In this document: positions 46,573 through 60,478 of the stretch, piece by piece
How the letters are laid out: each line of letters starts with the position of its first letter
Numbering within the stretch: position 1 is the first letter of the stretch
NCBI RefSeq assembly: GCF_046630445.1
Contig: NC_092337.1
Span: 189,106,501-189,170,500, forward strand
Direction of reading: 5' to 3'
DNA: 64,000 bases
DNA from: Rutidosis leptorrhynchoides
Lineage: Eukaryota; Streptophyta; Magnoliopsida; Asterales; Asteraceae
The notes under the pieces: generated by a model
Seen by the model: the letters and a program-made list of their open reading frames with translations, nothing else
Database searches by the model: none
What the model was told of the DNA's origin: nothing
Position numbers and translations under genes: made by a program

Positions 46573-49500
46573 TGAAATGTCCCGTTCTTATTGATTAAAA
46601 ACGTTCCATATTAATTGATTTTGTTGCGAGGTTTTGACCTCTATATGAGACGTTTTTCAAAGACTGCATTCATTTTAAAACAAACCATAACCTTTATTTC
46701 ATCAATAAAGGTTTAAAAAGCTTTACGTAGATTATCAAATAATGATAATCTAAAATATCCCGTTTACACACGACCATTACATAATGGTTTACAATACAAA
46801 TATGTTACAACAAAATAAGTTTCTTGAATGTAGTTTTTACACAATATCATACAAGCATGGACTCCAAATCTCGTCCTTACTTAAGTATGCGACAGCGGAA
46901 GCTCTTAATAATCACCCGAGAATAAACATGCTTAAAACGTCAACAAAAATGTTGGTGAGTTATAGGTTTAACCTATATATATAAAATCATAATAATAGAC
47001 CACAAGGTTTCATATTTCAATACACATCCCATACATAGAGATAAAAATCATTCATATGGTGAACACCTGGTAACCGACATTAACAAGATGCATATATAAG
47101 AATATCCCCATCATTCCGGGACACCCTTCGGATATGATATAAATTTCGAAGTACTAAAGCATCCGGTACTTTGGATGGGGTTTGTTAGGCCCAATAGATC
47201 TATCTTTAGGATTCGCGTCAATTAGGGTGTCTGTTCCCTAATTCTTAGATTACCAGACTTAATAAAAAGAGGCATATTCGATTTCGATAATTCAACCATA
47301 GAATGTAGTTTCACGTACTTGTGTCTATTTTGTAAATCATTTATAAAACCAGCATGTATTCTCATCCCAAAAATATTAGATTTTAAAAGTGGGACTATAA
47401 CTCACTTTCACAGATTTTTACTTCGTCGGGAAGTAAGACTTGGCCACTGGTTGATTCACGAACCTATAACAATATATACATATATATCAAAGTATGTTCA
47501 AAATATATTTACAACACTTTTAATATATTTTGATGTTTTAAGTTTATTAAGTCAGCTGTCCTCGTTAGTAACCTACAACTAGTTGTCCACAGTTAGATGT
47601 ACAAAAATAAATCGATAAATATTATCTTGAATCAATCCACGACCCAGTGTATACGTATCTCAGTATTGATCACAACTCAAACTATATATATTTTGGAATC
47701 AACCTCAACCCTGTATAGCTAACTCCAACATTCACATATAGAATGTCTATGGTTGTTTCGAAATATATATAGATGTGTCGACATGATAGGTCGAAACATT
47801 GTATACGTGTCTATGGTATCTCAAGATTACATAATATACAATACAAGTTGATTAAGTTATGGTTGGAATAGATTTGTTACCAATTTTCACGTAGCTAAAA
47901 TGAGAAAAATTATCCAATCTTGTTTTACCCATAACTTCTTCATTTTAAATCCGTTTTGAGTGAATCAAATTGCTATAGTTTCATATTGAACTCTATTTTA
48001 TGAATCTAAACAGAAAAAGTATAGGTTTATAGTCGGAAAAATAAGTTACAAGTCGTTTTTGTAAAGGTAGTCATTTCAGTCGAAAGAACGACGTCTAGAT
48101 GACCATTTTAGAAAACATACTTCCACTTTGAGTTTAACCATAATTTTTGGATATAGTTTCATGTTCATAATAAAAATCATTTTCTCAGAATAACAACTTT
48201 TAAATCAAATTTTATCATAGTTTTTAATTAACTAACCCAAAACAGCCCGCGGTGTTACTACGACGGCGTAAATCCGGTTTTACGGTGTTTTTCGTGTTTC
48301 CAGGTTTTAAATCATTAAGTTAGCATATCATATAGATATAGAACATGTGTTTTGTTGATTTTAAAAGTCAAGTTAGAAGGATTAACTTTTGTTTGCGAAC
48401 AAGTTTAGAATTAACTAAACTATGTTCTAGTGATTACAAGTTTAAACCTTCGAATCAGATAGCTTTATATGTATGAATCGAATGATGTTATGAACATCAT
48501 TACTACCTTAAGTTCCTTGGATAAACCTACTGGAAAATAGAAAAATGGATCTAGCTTCAACGGATCCTTGGATGGCTCGAAGTTCTTGAAGCAGAATCAT
48601 GACACGAAAACAAGTTCAAGTAAGATCATTACTTGAAATAAGATTGTTATAGTTATAGAAATTGAACCAAAGTTTGAATATGATTATTACCTTGTATTAG
48701 AATGATAACCTACTGTAAGAAACAAAGATTTCTTGAGGTTGGATGATCACCTTACAAGATTGGAAGTGAGCTAGCAAACTTGAAAGTATTCTTGATTTTA
48801 TGTAACTAGAACTTGTAGAATATATGAAGAACACTTAGAACTTGAAGATAGAACTTGAGAGAGATCAATTAGATGAAGAAAATTGAAGAATGAAAGTGTT
48901 TGTAGGTGTTTTTGGTCGTTGGTGTATGGATTAGATATAAAGGATATGTAATTTTGTTTTCATGTAAATAAGTCATGAATGATTACTCATATTTTTGTAA
49001 TTTTATGAGATATTTCATGCTAGTTGCCAAATGATGGTTCCCACATGTGTTAGGTGACTCACATGGGCTGCTAAGAGCTGATCATTGGAGTGTATATACC
49101 AATAGTACATACATCTAAAAGCTGTGTATTGTACGAGTACGAATACGGGTGCATACGAGTAGAATTGTTGATGAAACTGAACGGGAATGTAATTGTAAGC
49201 ATTTTTGTTAAGTAGAAGTATTTTGATAAGTGTATTGAAGTCTTTCAATAGTGTATAAATACATATTAAAACACTACATGTATATACATTTTAACTGAGT
49301 CGTTAAGTCATCGTTAGTCGTTACATGTAAGTGTTGTTTTGAAACCTTTAGGTTAACGATCTTGTTAAATGTTGTTAACCCAATGTTTATAATATCAAAT
49401 GAGATTTTAAATTATTATATTACCATGATATTGATATATATACATTAAATGTCTTTACAACGATAATCGTTACATATATGTTTCGTTTAAAAATCATTAA

Positions 49501-49797
49501 GTTAGTAGTCTTGTTTTTACATATGTAGTTCATTGTTAATATACTTAATGATATGTTTACTTATCATAGTATCATGTTAACTATATATATATCTATATAT
49601 ATGTCATCATATAGTTTTTACAAGTTTTAACGTTCGTGAATCACCGGTCAACTTGGGTGGTCAATTGTCTATATGAAACATATTTCAATTAATCAAGTCT
49701 TAACAAGTTTGATTGCTTAACATGTTGGAAACATTTAATCATGTAAATATCAATCTCAATTAATATATATAAACATGGAAAAGTTCGGGTCACTACA
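46573..49797 (-). mobile_element. Solo LTR in LINE ORF1, Ty3-type, 3.2 kb
   Basis: Flanked by 5-bp repeats TCGAA (46568-46572 and 49798-49802). On the minus strand it starts TGTAGTGACCCGAAC and ends CGGGACATTTCA. There is no internal domain. It has the donor-like block (47405), but the acceptor-like block near 46916 reads CTCGGG where the others read CTCAGG. The family is related to, but distinct from, the 603-4520 LTR. It is younger than the LINE. Confidence 0.8.
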
Positions 49798-49802
49798 TCG
49801 AA

Positions 49803-49942
49803 AACCCACAGAAGTAATCCGTCAAACCATTCACACAAAGATGGAAGATCGGCCAAAAGTAAATCACAAGAGTCGTCTGGTAGCATTGGATTAGAGGCCA
49901 TTGGTAATAAGCTAGGGGTAAGATGGGAAAACCTGCCTTAAC
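49803..49942 (+). pseudogene. LINE ORF1, C-terminal end
   Basis: Continues ORF1 in frame from the left side of the solo LTR: Ser- and Lys-rich residues, then SGSIGLEAIGNKLGVRWENL and a stop. ORF2 starts 46 bp downstream, the normal close spacing of plant L1 elements. Confidence 0.7.
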
Positions 49943-49987
49943 CTACTGTTTACCATAGATCACTTGTGTCGTTTTTTTATTTGAATC

Positions 49988-50929
49988 ATGAAAGTTCTCT
50001 CAATAAACATTCGTGGATTTGGAAAAGAAATTGGTTCAGAAAATAAAGTGAGTTGGTTTCGGAAAATTCGCTTATCTAATTGTCCAGACATCGTTGCAAT
50101 TCAAGAGAGTGGATGTAATCATGTTGATGACAAATGGGTGGAAAACTTATGGGGTTCACCGTCCTTCAGATACATTCAAAAACCAAAAGTCGGAATGTCA
50201 GGTGGTCTAATGATGATATGGGATCCTTCTGTTTTTACAGTTAGTGAAGCAATTGAAAAGCCTCACTTTCTAGCAATAAAAGGAAGATGGAGAGGCAAAG
50301 CGAAAGATACGATTGTTGTGAACGTCTATGGACCTCACAAAGATGGAGATAAAAAGAAGTTCTGGGAGTGTCTTGATGATCTGATGAATGTACCTAATAC
50401 GGAATGGGTTATTGGCGGAGATTTTAACGAAGTTAGAACACAAGCCGAACGTTTGAACTGTGAATTCAAAGAAAGACGGGTTATGCTCTTTAATAACTTC
50501 ATTAATTCCAGAGGTCTTATTGAAATCCCATTAATTGGCAAACGTTTCACTAGAATTAGTGACGACGGAATGAAGTTCAGTAAGCTTGATCGGTTTCTTG
50601 TATCAGAAAGTTTCTTGCAATCGTGGGGCGACCTTTCTTCTATCACTCTCAACAGGAAGAAGTTAGATCACTATCCGATCATGTTAAGAGACAAATCTGA
50701 AAACTTTGGACCCAAACCATTCAAAATATTTGATATTTGGCTCGAAAACAAGGATATTGTACCTATAATTGTTGCGGCTTGGATGAAAGATGCAGGTGGT
50801 GGAAATCGTCCGGACTGCCTTTTTAGAAATAGATTAAAAAATGTCAAAGAAGCCTTGAGAGAGTGGAGTAAAAATAATTATGGAATGATTGATGTGGAGA
50901 TCGAATCTTGGAAAAACAAGGCAGATGAA
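49988..50929 (+). pseudogene. LINE ORF2, endonuclease part
   Basis: APE-type endonuclease domain, which nicks target DNA to prime reverse transcription. The motifs in order are LSINIRGFG at the N-terminus, IVAIQESG (catalytic Glu), VVNVYGPHKD, WVIGGDFNEVR (Asp/Asn), KLDRFLVS and LDHYPIML (catalytic Asp-His). All look preserved. The coding frame runs into the inserted LTR at 50930; the LINE resumes in frame at 60479. ATG 49988 is the natural start. Confidence 0.85.
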
Positions 50930-53232
50930 TGTAACATCCCGCCTTTTTCCGTTTATTTCTCCGTTATACTATTTTAAACTCCGTTATATGTATATAACAT
51001 CTTCCGTTAATACGCGTTTCAATTTATCTTGTTTAGGTAAATTAACGCACCCGATTACAACTTGAGGGACTTGTTTTGCCAAAACCCCAAAATGGTGACT
51101 AGCCATTTGACTAGTCAACCACCTCCCCACAATTATCCTTTCATTTTTCCTTTTTCTAAATTACTTCCACCTTTTCTCTAATTTCTCCATAAAGCAATTC
51201 ATCATCCAAATTCGTTCAAGAAGGATTCGATCAAAACAAGTTACATATTTGAACTCCTCGTGATCTCCTCTTCGATTCCATACCGATTTCTTTGCATTTG
51301 GGTAACTTTCTAAAATCACTAATTTTATGTGTTCTTGAGATTTTTGAGTTATAAAGTTGTTAATTAGTGTCTATGGCTCATTGTGATGTCGTGTATGTAA
51401 TTTGTATGCTCGATTCGTTATTTTTGGTGTAACTAGTTCAATATGAAATTACTTGCTAAATCCTTGATTTTGGATGAACAAATGTTGTTAGATTGTTAAA
51501 GTGCATGTTTTAAAAGTGTTACTAGTATCATTAGCTTCATTTTGATGTATAGGTTGATTAAGGAAACTCCAAAAACATGATTATTGATTTTGAGATGTTT
51601 GACTAGGGTTTGATAGTTCTTGACATGAATTTTTGGATGCTTGAATGCCATGGAATGTTAATTATTAGTGTTTAGTCGTAACGTATGTTTCATTACCTTC
51701 AAAACGGCATATTATATGTGTGAATTGGTTTCCCGAAACTCAAATTGCAATTGAAGAACTCGAAACCTTAAAAATGAACGTTTAATGATCACTTGATGAG
51801 TTTTCGGCTATTATAAATGATGTTTTTGTTTGGTGAAACATGTTTAGTTGTGTTCCTTGTCAAAAGAGCTTTCCAACGGTATAAGATACGTCTTCTAGTT
51901 GTTTACGGTTTGAGTTTTGCGTTTGTTTGAAAATTGACCAAGTCTTGAACAAGTGAAACAGGCCTGGGACCAGGCCACGGCCATTGTCGCGGCGCGACAG
52001 GCCTGGCCGCGGCGCGGCATAAGCCGTGCCCAGCTTCTGTCTCCAATGTCCGTTTCACGTGAAATGTTTGCCATGTTTTAGACTTCCAATTCGCATGCAA
52101 CTTGTTCTAACATGCTTATATATGAATAACTAGCATAGAAAACTTGTCCGAGACCCGACCCGAACATGTTGACTTTTTTGTTGACTTTGACCGACCAAGT
52201 TTGACTTTTTGTCAAACTTAACCAATTAATTATGCAATCTTCCTAACATGCTTTTATACTTGTATCTTGCATGAAACTTGACAATTTGCTTCACATGCTA
52301 TATTAATCGAGTCGTATTGAGCCATAGGACTAATTGAACATCTTTGACCCTTCGTGACTATCGTTATTGATACAACCTAATTGTTTAGGTCGAGACTAGC
52401 ATTGTTCTTTGCACGTTTACTTGTTGAAGTACTATTTCACTCTTGCAATCAAAGGTGAGATCATAGTCCCACTTTTACTCTTTTAAGCTTACTTTTGGGA
52501 TGAGAAAACATAAACGATTCTTTTGAACTAAGTGAACACAAGAACGGGAAAACAAACATTCTACATACGAGTTTAGAACGAAAATCCTCAATCCGATTAT
52601 CATTAATTACATCAGATGGTGTAAGCGAGAACTTATGTTATATGGCCATATGGGTTTGACAAACCCTCATTCAAACGGTTCGCTACCGTTTACGAATGAA
52701 ATATATTTTCGGGAACAGTGTTGTTCTAGCACTAATTGATGGGGTATTCAACGGACGGAACGTTAAGCTTTGATAATTGGGTGCTCGTGAATATTAACTT
52801 TTAGAATGTACTATGGCTTTATCGATGTTGCAAATCTTGTGGTTCAACTTATTATTACTCATTTACTTATTTAAACCTATGATTTCACCAACGTTTTCGT
52901 TGACAGATTCTCTATGTTTTCTCAGGTCCTTGAACTTAGGTGATACATGCTTCCGCTCATACTATTTGATACTTGCATTGGATGTCGAGTATGCTTGCAT
53001 ACGTGGAGCGTCTTTTTGACTACTTTTAATCGTGTCGCACGTGTTTCATACAAACTTTAAACATTGTTATGTACTTGTTATGGAAACTACTTTTGTAAAC
53101 TTTGAAACACCCTTATTTATGAAATGAATGCGACATACTTTTCGGTCAAACTTTGTTATAAAGACTTACGACCATGTAATGGGACCATACGTAGATGACG
53201 CCGTCATTTGACGATTTGTCGGGGTCGCTACA
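50930..53232 (+). repeat. 5' LTR of young Tekay element
   Basis: Starts TGTAACATCCCGCC and ends GGGGTCGCTACA. It contains a GC-rich palindromic patch at 51960-52030 (gcggcgcgac, ccgcggcgcgg) in otherwise AT-rich sequence, and the donor-like (52455) and acceptor-like (52925) blocks. The short open frames inside (51903-52100 minus and 52813-53019 plus) are repeated exactly in the 3' LTR and are not considered genes. Confidence 0.95.
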
Positions 53233-53234
53233 AG

Positions 53235-53246
53235 TGGTATCAGAGC
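53235..53246 (+). promoter_or_regulatory. Primer binding site, initiator Met tRNA
   Basis: TGGTATCAGAGC, two bases after the 5' LTR. Same primer tRNA as the LARD element. Confidence 0.95.
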
Positions 53247-53656
53247 TTTGGTTGTAGGGATTTAGAGTTCATTGGTGTCAACCCCGAGTCATAGGGTACA
53301 TTGGTGAGTCTAGACTACAACCGGCATATAGACTTGACATAGGAATTACCTGACAATTTGTGCATTTATACTCGAACTCTCTTACTCATATCTACTCTTA
53401 TTCTATCTAAATCTTGCGTTGTATAATTTAATTGACACGCCACCTTGACTATATGATGTAATGTCGAATGCACATATGAATTAGGGTAATATAATTCCCG
53501 GAAATTATATTACGGTGACTCATATGAACATACCGACATTATGCCATAAAGAATCTAAGGCGAGTCAAGGATAATTTTCTCTTTATCTTTATTCCATATC
53601 GCGGTTAGTATTATTTAGAATACTAACCAACGGTATTCTTTTGTTTTGAAGGAACA

Positions 53657-56600
53657 ATGGCTCCTCGTCGTGTACGCCGCAATGAAACTCCCGAACAAGC
53701 GCTCGAACGGATGATAGCTACCGCCGTAGATGCGGCCATGGCCGGCCACTCTTCCAACAACAATAACAATAACAACAACCACAACAACAACAACAACAAC
53801 AATGGGGCCGGTAACTCAAACGAGGGATGCTCCTACAAAGCTTTCATGGGGTGCAAACCTCACACTTATGATGGAACCGGTGGACCGGTTGTGCTTACTC
53901 GTTGGTTTGAACAAACCGAGGCCGTCTTTAGCATCAGCGGTTGTCGGGATCAAGACAAGGTCAAATACTCCACCCACACGTTCTCCGGTGTTGCTCTCAC
54001 TTGGTGGAACACCTATGTTCAATCGGTGGGTACCGATGAAGCTCATGCCCTCTCTTGGGCCGATTTGAAGGAAAAGATGATTGTCGAATACTTTCCGCGC
54101 GAAGAAACCCGAAAGCTCGAGGAAGAACTAAGAGCTTTGAAAGCGGTCGGAAACGATCTTAAGGCTTATAATCAACGCTTCGCCGAACTATCCTTGATGT
54201 GTCCTAATCTTGTTAACCCCGAATCTCAAAGGATTGAGCTCTACATGCTCGGTCTTCCAAAAAGCATCAAACAAGGGGTGATGTCATCCAAACCCACTAC
54301 TCATCAAGCCGCTATGAACATGGCTCGCCAATTAATTGAAACGGTTGATGAAATCGTAGTACCGGCTCCTAAGGCCGAGGACAAGTCGGGTGGCAACAAA
54401 AGGAAATGGGAAGCCACTCCATCAACTAACTACAACAACAACACCTTCACCAAAAAGCCCTTCAACAACGACGGCAAGAAGGGTTATGTCGGAAACTTAC
54501 CTTTGTGCAACAAGTGACACAAACATCATTACGGCGAATGTAACAAGCTAATTTGTCACCGTTGCCAAGGAGTTGGTCATAGGGCCAACAATTGCACAAG
54601 CACCGCCCCCGTCGCTCGAAAGGGGCCCAATCCTCCAAAAACGGTCACTTGTTACGAATGTGGCCAGACGGGCCATTATAAGAACGAATGCCCGAAAAAG
54701 AAAACCAACCCCAACAACCGAGGCCGAGCCTTTAACATCAACACCGAGGAGGCCCGAGATGACAATGAACTAGTCACGGGTACGTTTCTTCTCAACAACA
54801 CTTATGTTACTTGCTTATTCGATTCGGGTGCCGATAAATGTTTTGTGTCTAAGACTTTGGCTCCTACTCTTTGCACTCCACCACACCCCTTAGATACTAC
54901 TTATTCTATCGAAGTGGCCGACGGAAAACTCTTAAGTGCCGACACATATTACCGGGGGTGTACTTTGAACATTTTGGGTAAGGAATTTGAAATTGACTTG
55001 ATACCCATGGAATTAGGGAGTTTTGATGTTATAATCGGTATGAATTGGATGGTCAAAAATAAATCTCACATTCTTTGCGATCTTCACGCAATCCGAATTC
55101 CTATCGAGGATGGTGAACCATTGATTGTCTATGGCGACAAAAATTTCACCGGACTCAATCTCGTTTCGTGCCTTAAAGTTCGAAAGCTACTTCGCAAGGG
55201 TTGTTTCGCGATTCTTGCTCACGTTAAGAAAGTCGAGGCCGACGAAAAGCGTATCGAAGATGTGCCAATTGTTAGTGACTTTTCCGATGTATTTCCCGAC
55301 GAATTACCGGGTCTTCCACCCCATCGACCTGTTAAATTTCAAATCGATCTTATTCCAGGAGCCGCACCCGTAGCGCGTACACCGTATAGACTCGCTCCAT
55401 CCGAATTACAAGAATTACAAAGTCAAATCCAAGAGTTACTTGACCGTGGTTTCATTCAACCTAGCCATTCACCATGGGGCGCTCCGATTTTATTCGTCAA
55501 GAAGAAAGACGGATCCCTACGAATGTGCATTGATTATCGTGAACTAAACAAATTGACGGTTAAGAACCGATATCCTCTTCCTCGCATCGATGACCTCTTT
55601 GATCAACTACAAGGTTCTCGTGTATATTCAAAAATCGATCACCGTTCGGGTTATCATCAACTAAGGGTTAAGGGGGAAGATGTCTCCAAAACCGCTTTCC
55701 GGACTCGTTATGGTAGTTACGAGTTCCTTGTCATGCCTTTCAGTCTCACTAACGCACCGGCGGTGTTCATGGATCTCATGAACCGCGTGTGCAAACCTTA
55801 CCTCGACAAATTCGTTATCGTGTTCATCGATGATATTTTGATCTATTCTAAAAACGAGGAGGAACACAAAGAACATCTCCGACTCGTGCTTGAACTCTTG
55901 AGAAAAGAACAACTCTATGCCAAGTTCTCCAAGTGTGAATTTTGGTTGAAGGAAGTTCAATTCCTCGGTCATGTTGTAAGTGATCAAGGCATTAAAGTCG
56001 ATCCCGCGAAAATCGAAGCCATTAGTAAATGGGAGACTCCTACTACTCCTACTCAAATTCGTCAATTCTTGGGTCTCGCCGGATACTATCGTAAATTCAT
56101 CAAGGATTTCTCCTTAATCGCTCGCCCTCTAACCGCGTTAACTCACAAGGAACAAAAATTCGTTTGGACATCCGAACAAGAAACCGCTTTTCAAATCTTG
56201 AAAACTAAGCTAACCACCGCTCCTATCTTGTCACTTCCCGAAGGCAATGATGATTTTGTTGTATATTGTGATGCCTCGAAAAACGGTTATGGATGCGTAT
56301 TAATGCAACGAAAGAAAGTCATTGCTTATGCCTCTCGACAACTCAAAGTCCACGAACGAAACTACACGACACATGATCTTGAACTCGGTGCCGTCATCTT
56401 TGCACTTAAGTTATGGAGACATCATCTTCTTGGTACCAAAAGTACTATCTTTACCGATCACAAAAGTCTCCAACATATCTTCGATCAAAAGCAACTAAAC
56501 ATGAGACAACGACGGTGGATTGAAACCTTAAACGATTACAATTGTGAGCTTCGTTACCACCCCGGGAAGGCAAATGTAGTGGCCGATGCCTTAAGTCGAA

Positions 56601-58135
56601 AGGAAAGAACGGTACCTCTTCGCGTCCGAGCATTAAACATCACCATCCACTCCAACCTTAATAGCCAAATTCGGGTAGCTCAAGAGGAGGCTCTTAAAGA
56701 CAACCACATCGGGCGTGAACTTTTAAACATTCTCGTCTCTCGATTCGAAGTTAAGGAGAACGGACTCCGATATTACGCCGGAAGAATTTGGGTGCCTAGA
56801 TACGGCGATTTACGAAACCTCATCCTAGACGAAGCCCACAAATCACGATACTCGATTCATCCCGGCGCCAATAAGATGTACCATGACCTTAAAGAACAAT
56901 ATTGGTGGCCGAACATCAAAAAGGAAGTTGCTAGATACGTTGCCAAATGTTTGACTTGTGCTAAAGTCAAAGCCGAACACCAAAGACCGTCCGGGTTACT
57001 TCAACAACCCGAGATCCCGCAATGGAAGTGGGAAAGGATCACGATGGATTTTATCACCAAACTACCAAAAACGTCAGGCGGTTATGATACTATTTGGGTC
57101 ATTGTCGATCGCCTCACCAAATCCGCGCACTTTCTCGCCATGAAAGAGACCGACAAAATGGAGAAACTTGCACGACTATACATTAAGGAGATTGTAGCCC
57201 GACACGGTGTACCTTTATCGATTATCTCCGACCGAGATGGTCGTTTCGTTTCTAGATTTTGGCGTACGTTACAAGAAGCGCTGGGAACGCGTTTGGACAT
57301 GAGCACCGCATATCATCCCCAAACCGATGGGCAAAGTGAACGTACAATACAAACCTTAGAGGATATGTTACGAGCCTGCGTTGTTGATTTTGGAAAAGCT
57401 TGGGACAATCACTTACCTCTCGCCGAATTCTCTTATAATAATAGCTATCACGCGAGTATTAAGGCCGCACCTTTTGAAGCGTTATATGGTCGAAAATGTC
57501 GCTCTCCTCTTTGTTGGGCCGAAGTGGGTGACGTGCAAATTTCCGGGCCCGATCTCATTCACGAAACCACCGAAAAGATTCTTCAAATCCGAGATAGGCT
57601 TCGGACGGCCCGGAGTCGTCAAAAATGCTATACCGACAAAAGACGCAAAGACCTCGAATTTCAAGTCGGTGACCGCGTCATGTTAAAAGTCGCACCTTGG
57701 AAAGGTGTCATCCGTTTTGGGAAACGTGGGAAACTAAATCCGCGGTACGTTGGTCCTTTCGAAATCTTAGAACGTGTTGGAACCGTTGCGTATCGTTTGG
57801 ATCTTCCGCCTCAACTAAGCTCCGTCCATCCTACTTTTCATGTATCTAACTTGAAGAAATGTCTTGCCGAACCCGATATCGTCGTTCCTCTCGAGGAACT
57901 TACTATTAATGACAAACTCCATTTTTTGGAGGAACCGGTTGAAATTGTGGACTACGTCGAGAAGGAATTAAAACAAAGCCGGATCCCGATTGTTAAGGTC
58001 CGTTGGAACGCAAAAAGGGGACCCGAGTTTACTTGGGAAAGAGAAGATCAAATGCGAAAGAAACACCCTCATCTATTCCCGATTCCGGAAACGTCAGACT
58101 CCGAGGAAGAAACAACGATTGCTACGTCTACTTAA
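53657..58135 (+). pseudogene. gag-pol region of young Tekay element
   Basis: Gag begins MAPRRVRRNETPEQ, with an Asn run encoded by AAC repeats (53755-53805) and the capsid-like WFEQTEAVFSISGC and LTWWNTYV motifs. It is followed by CCHC zinc knuckles, a protease ([12 protein letters not shown]), RT ([26 protein letters not shown]), RNase H ([27 protein letters not shown]), and integrase ([58 protein letters not shown]). It ends in a chromodomain-like tail ([22 protein letters not shown]). One polyprotein is normal for Tekay. There is about one break over the region. Confidence 0.9.
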
Positions 58136-58170
58136 ATTTCGGGACGAAATTTCTTTTAAGGTGTAGGTAA
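58134..58170 (+). promoter_or_regulatory. 3' hairpin and polypurine region of young Tekay element
   Basis: AAATTTCGGGACGAAATTT (58134-58152), a perfect 8-bp stem with a GGA loop, then the purine-rich AAGGTGTAGGTAA directly before the LTR. It overlaps the end of the pol frame. Confidence 0.8.
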
Positions 58171-60473
58171 TGTAACATCCCGCCTTTTTCCGTTTATTTC
58201 TCCGTTATACTATTTTAAACTCCGTTATATGTATATAACATCTTCCGTTAATACGCGTTTCAATTTATCTTGTTTAGGTAAATTAACGCACCCGATTACA
58301 ACTTGAGGGACTTGTTTTGCCAAAACCCCAAAATGGTGACTAGCCATTTGACTAGTCAACCACCTCCCCACAATTATCCTTTCATTTTTCCTTTTTCTAA
58401 ATTACTTCCACCTTTTCTCTAATTTCTCCATAAAGCAATTCATCATCCAAATTCGTTCAAGAAGGATTCGATCAAAACAAGTTACATATTTGAACTCCTC
58501 GTGATCTCCTCTTCGATTCCATACCGATTTCTTTGCATTTGGGTAACTTTCTAAAATCACTAATTTTATGTGTTCTTGAGATTTTTGAGTTATAAAGTTG
58601 TTAATTAGTGTCTATGGCTCATTGTGATGTCGTGTATGTAATTTGTATGCTCGATTCGTTATTTTTGGTGTAACTAGTTCAATATGAAATTACTTGCTAA
58701 ATCCTTGATTTTGGATGAACAAATGTTGTTAGATTGTTAAAGTGCATGTTTTAAAAGTGTTACTAGTATCATTAGCTTCATTTTGATGTATAGGTTGATT
58801 AAGGAAACTCCAAAAACATGATTATTGATTTTGAGATGTTTGACTAGGGTTTGATAGTTCTTGACATGAATTTTTGGATGCTTGAATGCCATGGAATGTT
58901 AATTATTAGTGTTTAGTCGTAACGTATGTTTCATTACCTTCAAAACGGCATATTATATGTGTGAATTGGTTTCCCGAAACTCAAATTGCAATTGAAGAAC
59001 TCGAAACCTTAAAAATGAACGTTTAATGATCACTTGATGAGTTTTCGGCTATTATAAATGATGTTTTTGTTTGGTGAAACATGTTTAGTTGTGTTCCTTG
59101 TCAAAAGAGCTTTCCAACGGTATAAGATACGTCTTCTAGTTGTTTACGGTTTGAGTTTTGCGTTTGTTTGAAAATTGACCAAGTCTTGAACAAGTGAAAC
59201 AGGCCTGGGACCAGGCCACGGCCATTGTCGCGGCGCGACAGGCCTGGCCGCGGCGCGGCATAAGCCGTGCCCAGCTTCTGTCTCCAATGTCCGTTTCACG
59301 TGAAATGTTTGCCATGTTTTAGACTTCCAATTCGCATGCAACTTGTTCTAACATGCTTATATATGAATAACTAGCATAGAAAACTTGTCCGAGACCCGAC
59401 CCGAACATGTTGACTTTTTCGTTGACTTTGACCGACCAAGTTTGACTTTTTGTCAAACTTAACCAATTAATTATGCAATCTTCCTAACATGCTTTTATAC
59501 TTGTATCTTGCATGAAACTTGACAATTTGCTTCACATGCTATATTAATCGAGTCGTATTGAGCCATAGGACTAATTGAACATCTTTGACCCTTCGTGACT
59601 ATCGTTATTGATACAACCTAATTGTTTAGGTCGAGACTAGCATTGTTCTTTGCACGTTTACTTGTTGAAGTACTATTTCACTCTTGCAATCAAAGGTGAG
59701 ATCATAGTCCCACTTTTACTCTTTTAAGCTTACTTTTGGGATGAGAAAACATAAACGATTCTTTTGAACTAAGTGAACACAAGAACGGGAAAACAAACAT
59801 TCTACATACGAGTTTAGAACGAAAATCCTCAATCCGATTATCATTAATTACATCAGATGGTGTAAGCGAGAACTTATGTTATATGGCCATATGGGTTTGA
59901 CAAACCCTCATTCAAACGGTTCGCTACCGTTTACGAATGAAATATATTTTCGGGAACAGTGTTGTTCTAGCACTAATTGATGGGGTATTCAACGGACGGA
60001 ACGTTAAGCTTTGATAATTGGGTGCTCGTGAATATTAACTTTTAGAATGTACTATGGCTTTATCGATGTTGCAAATCTTGTGGTTCAACTTATTATTACT
60101 CATTTACTTATTTAAACCTATGATTTCACCAACGTTTTCGTTGACAGATTCTCTATGTTTTCTCAGGTCCTTGAACTTAGGTGATACATGCTTCCGCTCA
60201 TACTATTTGATACTTGCATTGGATGTCGAGTATGCTTGCATACGTGGAGCGTCTTTTTGACTACTTTTAATCGTGTCGCACGTGTTTCATACAAACTTTA
60301 AACATTGTTATGTACTTGTTATGGAAACTACTTTTGTAAACTTTGAAACACCCTTATTTATGAAATGAATGCGACATACTTTTCGGTCAAACTTTGTTAT
60401 AAAGACTTACGACCATGTAATGGGACCATACGTAGATGACGCCGTCATTTGACGATTTGTCGGGGTCGCTACA
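58171..60473 (+). repeat. 3' LTR of young Tekay element
   Basis: Same length as the 5' LTR and, where I compared, the same sequence apart from one noticed base. The donor-like and acceptor-like blocks are at 59696 and 60166. Confidence 0.95.
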
Positions 60474-60478
60474 ATGAA

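Larger units (their letters stand above)
50930..60473 (+). mobile_element. Young, nearly whole Tekay-type Ty3 chromovirus, 9.5 kb
   Basis: Both LTRs are 2303 bp (50930-53232 and 58171-60473), flanked by the target repeat ATGAA (50925-50929 and 60474-60478). The only LTR difference I noticed by eye is one T/C change near 52170/59411, so insertion was very recent. The parts are primer site, gag, zinc knuckles, protease, reverse transcriptase, RNase H, integrase, chromodomain-like tail, hairpin and polypurine region. The element looks nearly whole, with about one break in its long gag-pol frame. The closeness of the LTRs makes it the youngest insertion in the window. Confidence 0.95.

Noticed and set aside
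51903-53019. Frames inside the Tekay LTRs
   Set aside because: Exact duplicates exist in both LTRs, and they span the GC-rich island or the acceptor-like block; no protein family is recognised.
55661-57664. Minus-strand frames opposite Tekay pol
   Set aside because: Shadow frames created by the codon pattern of the plus-strand polyprotein.
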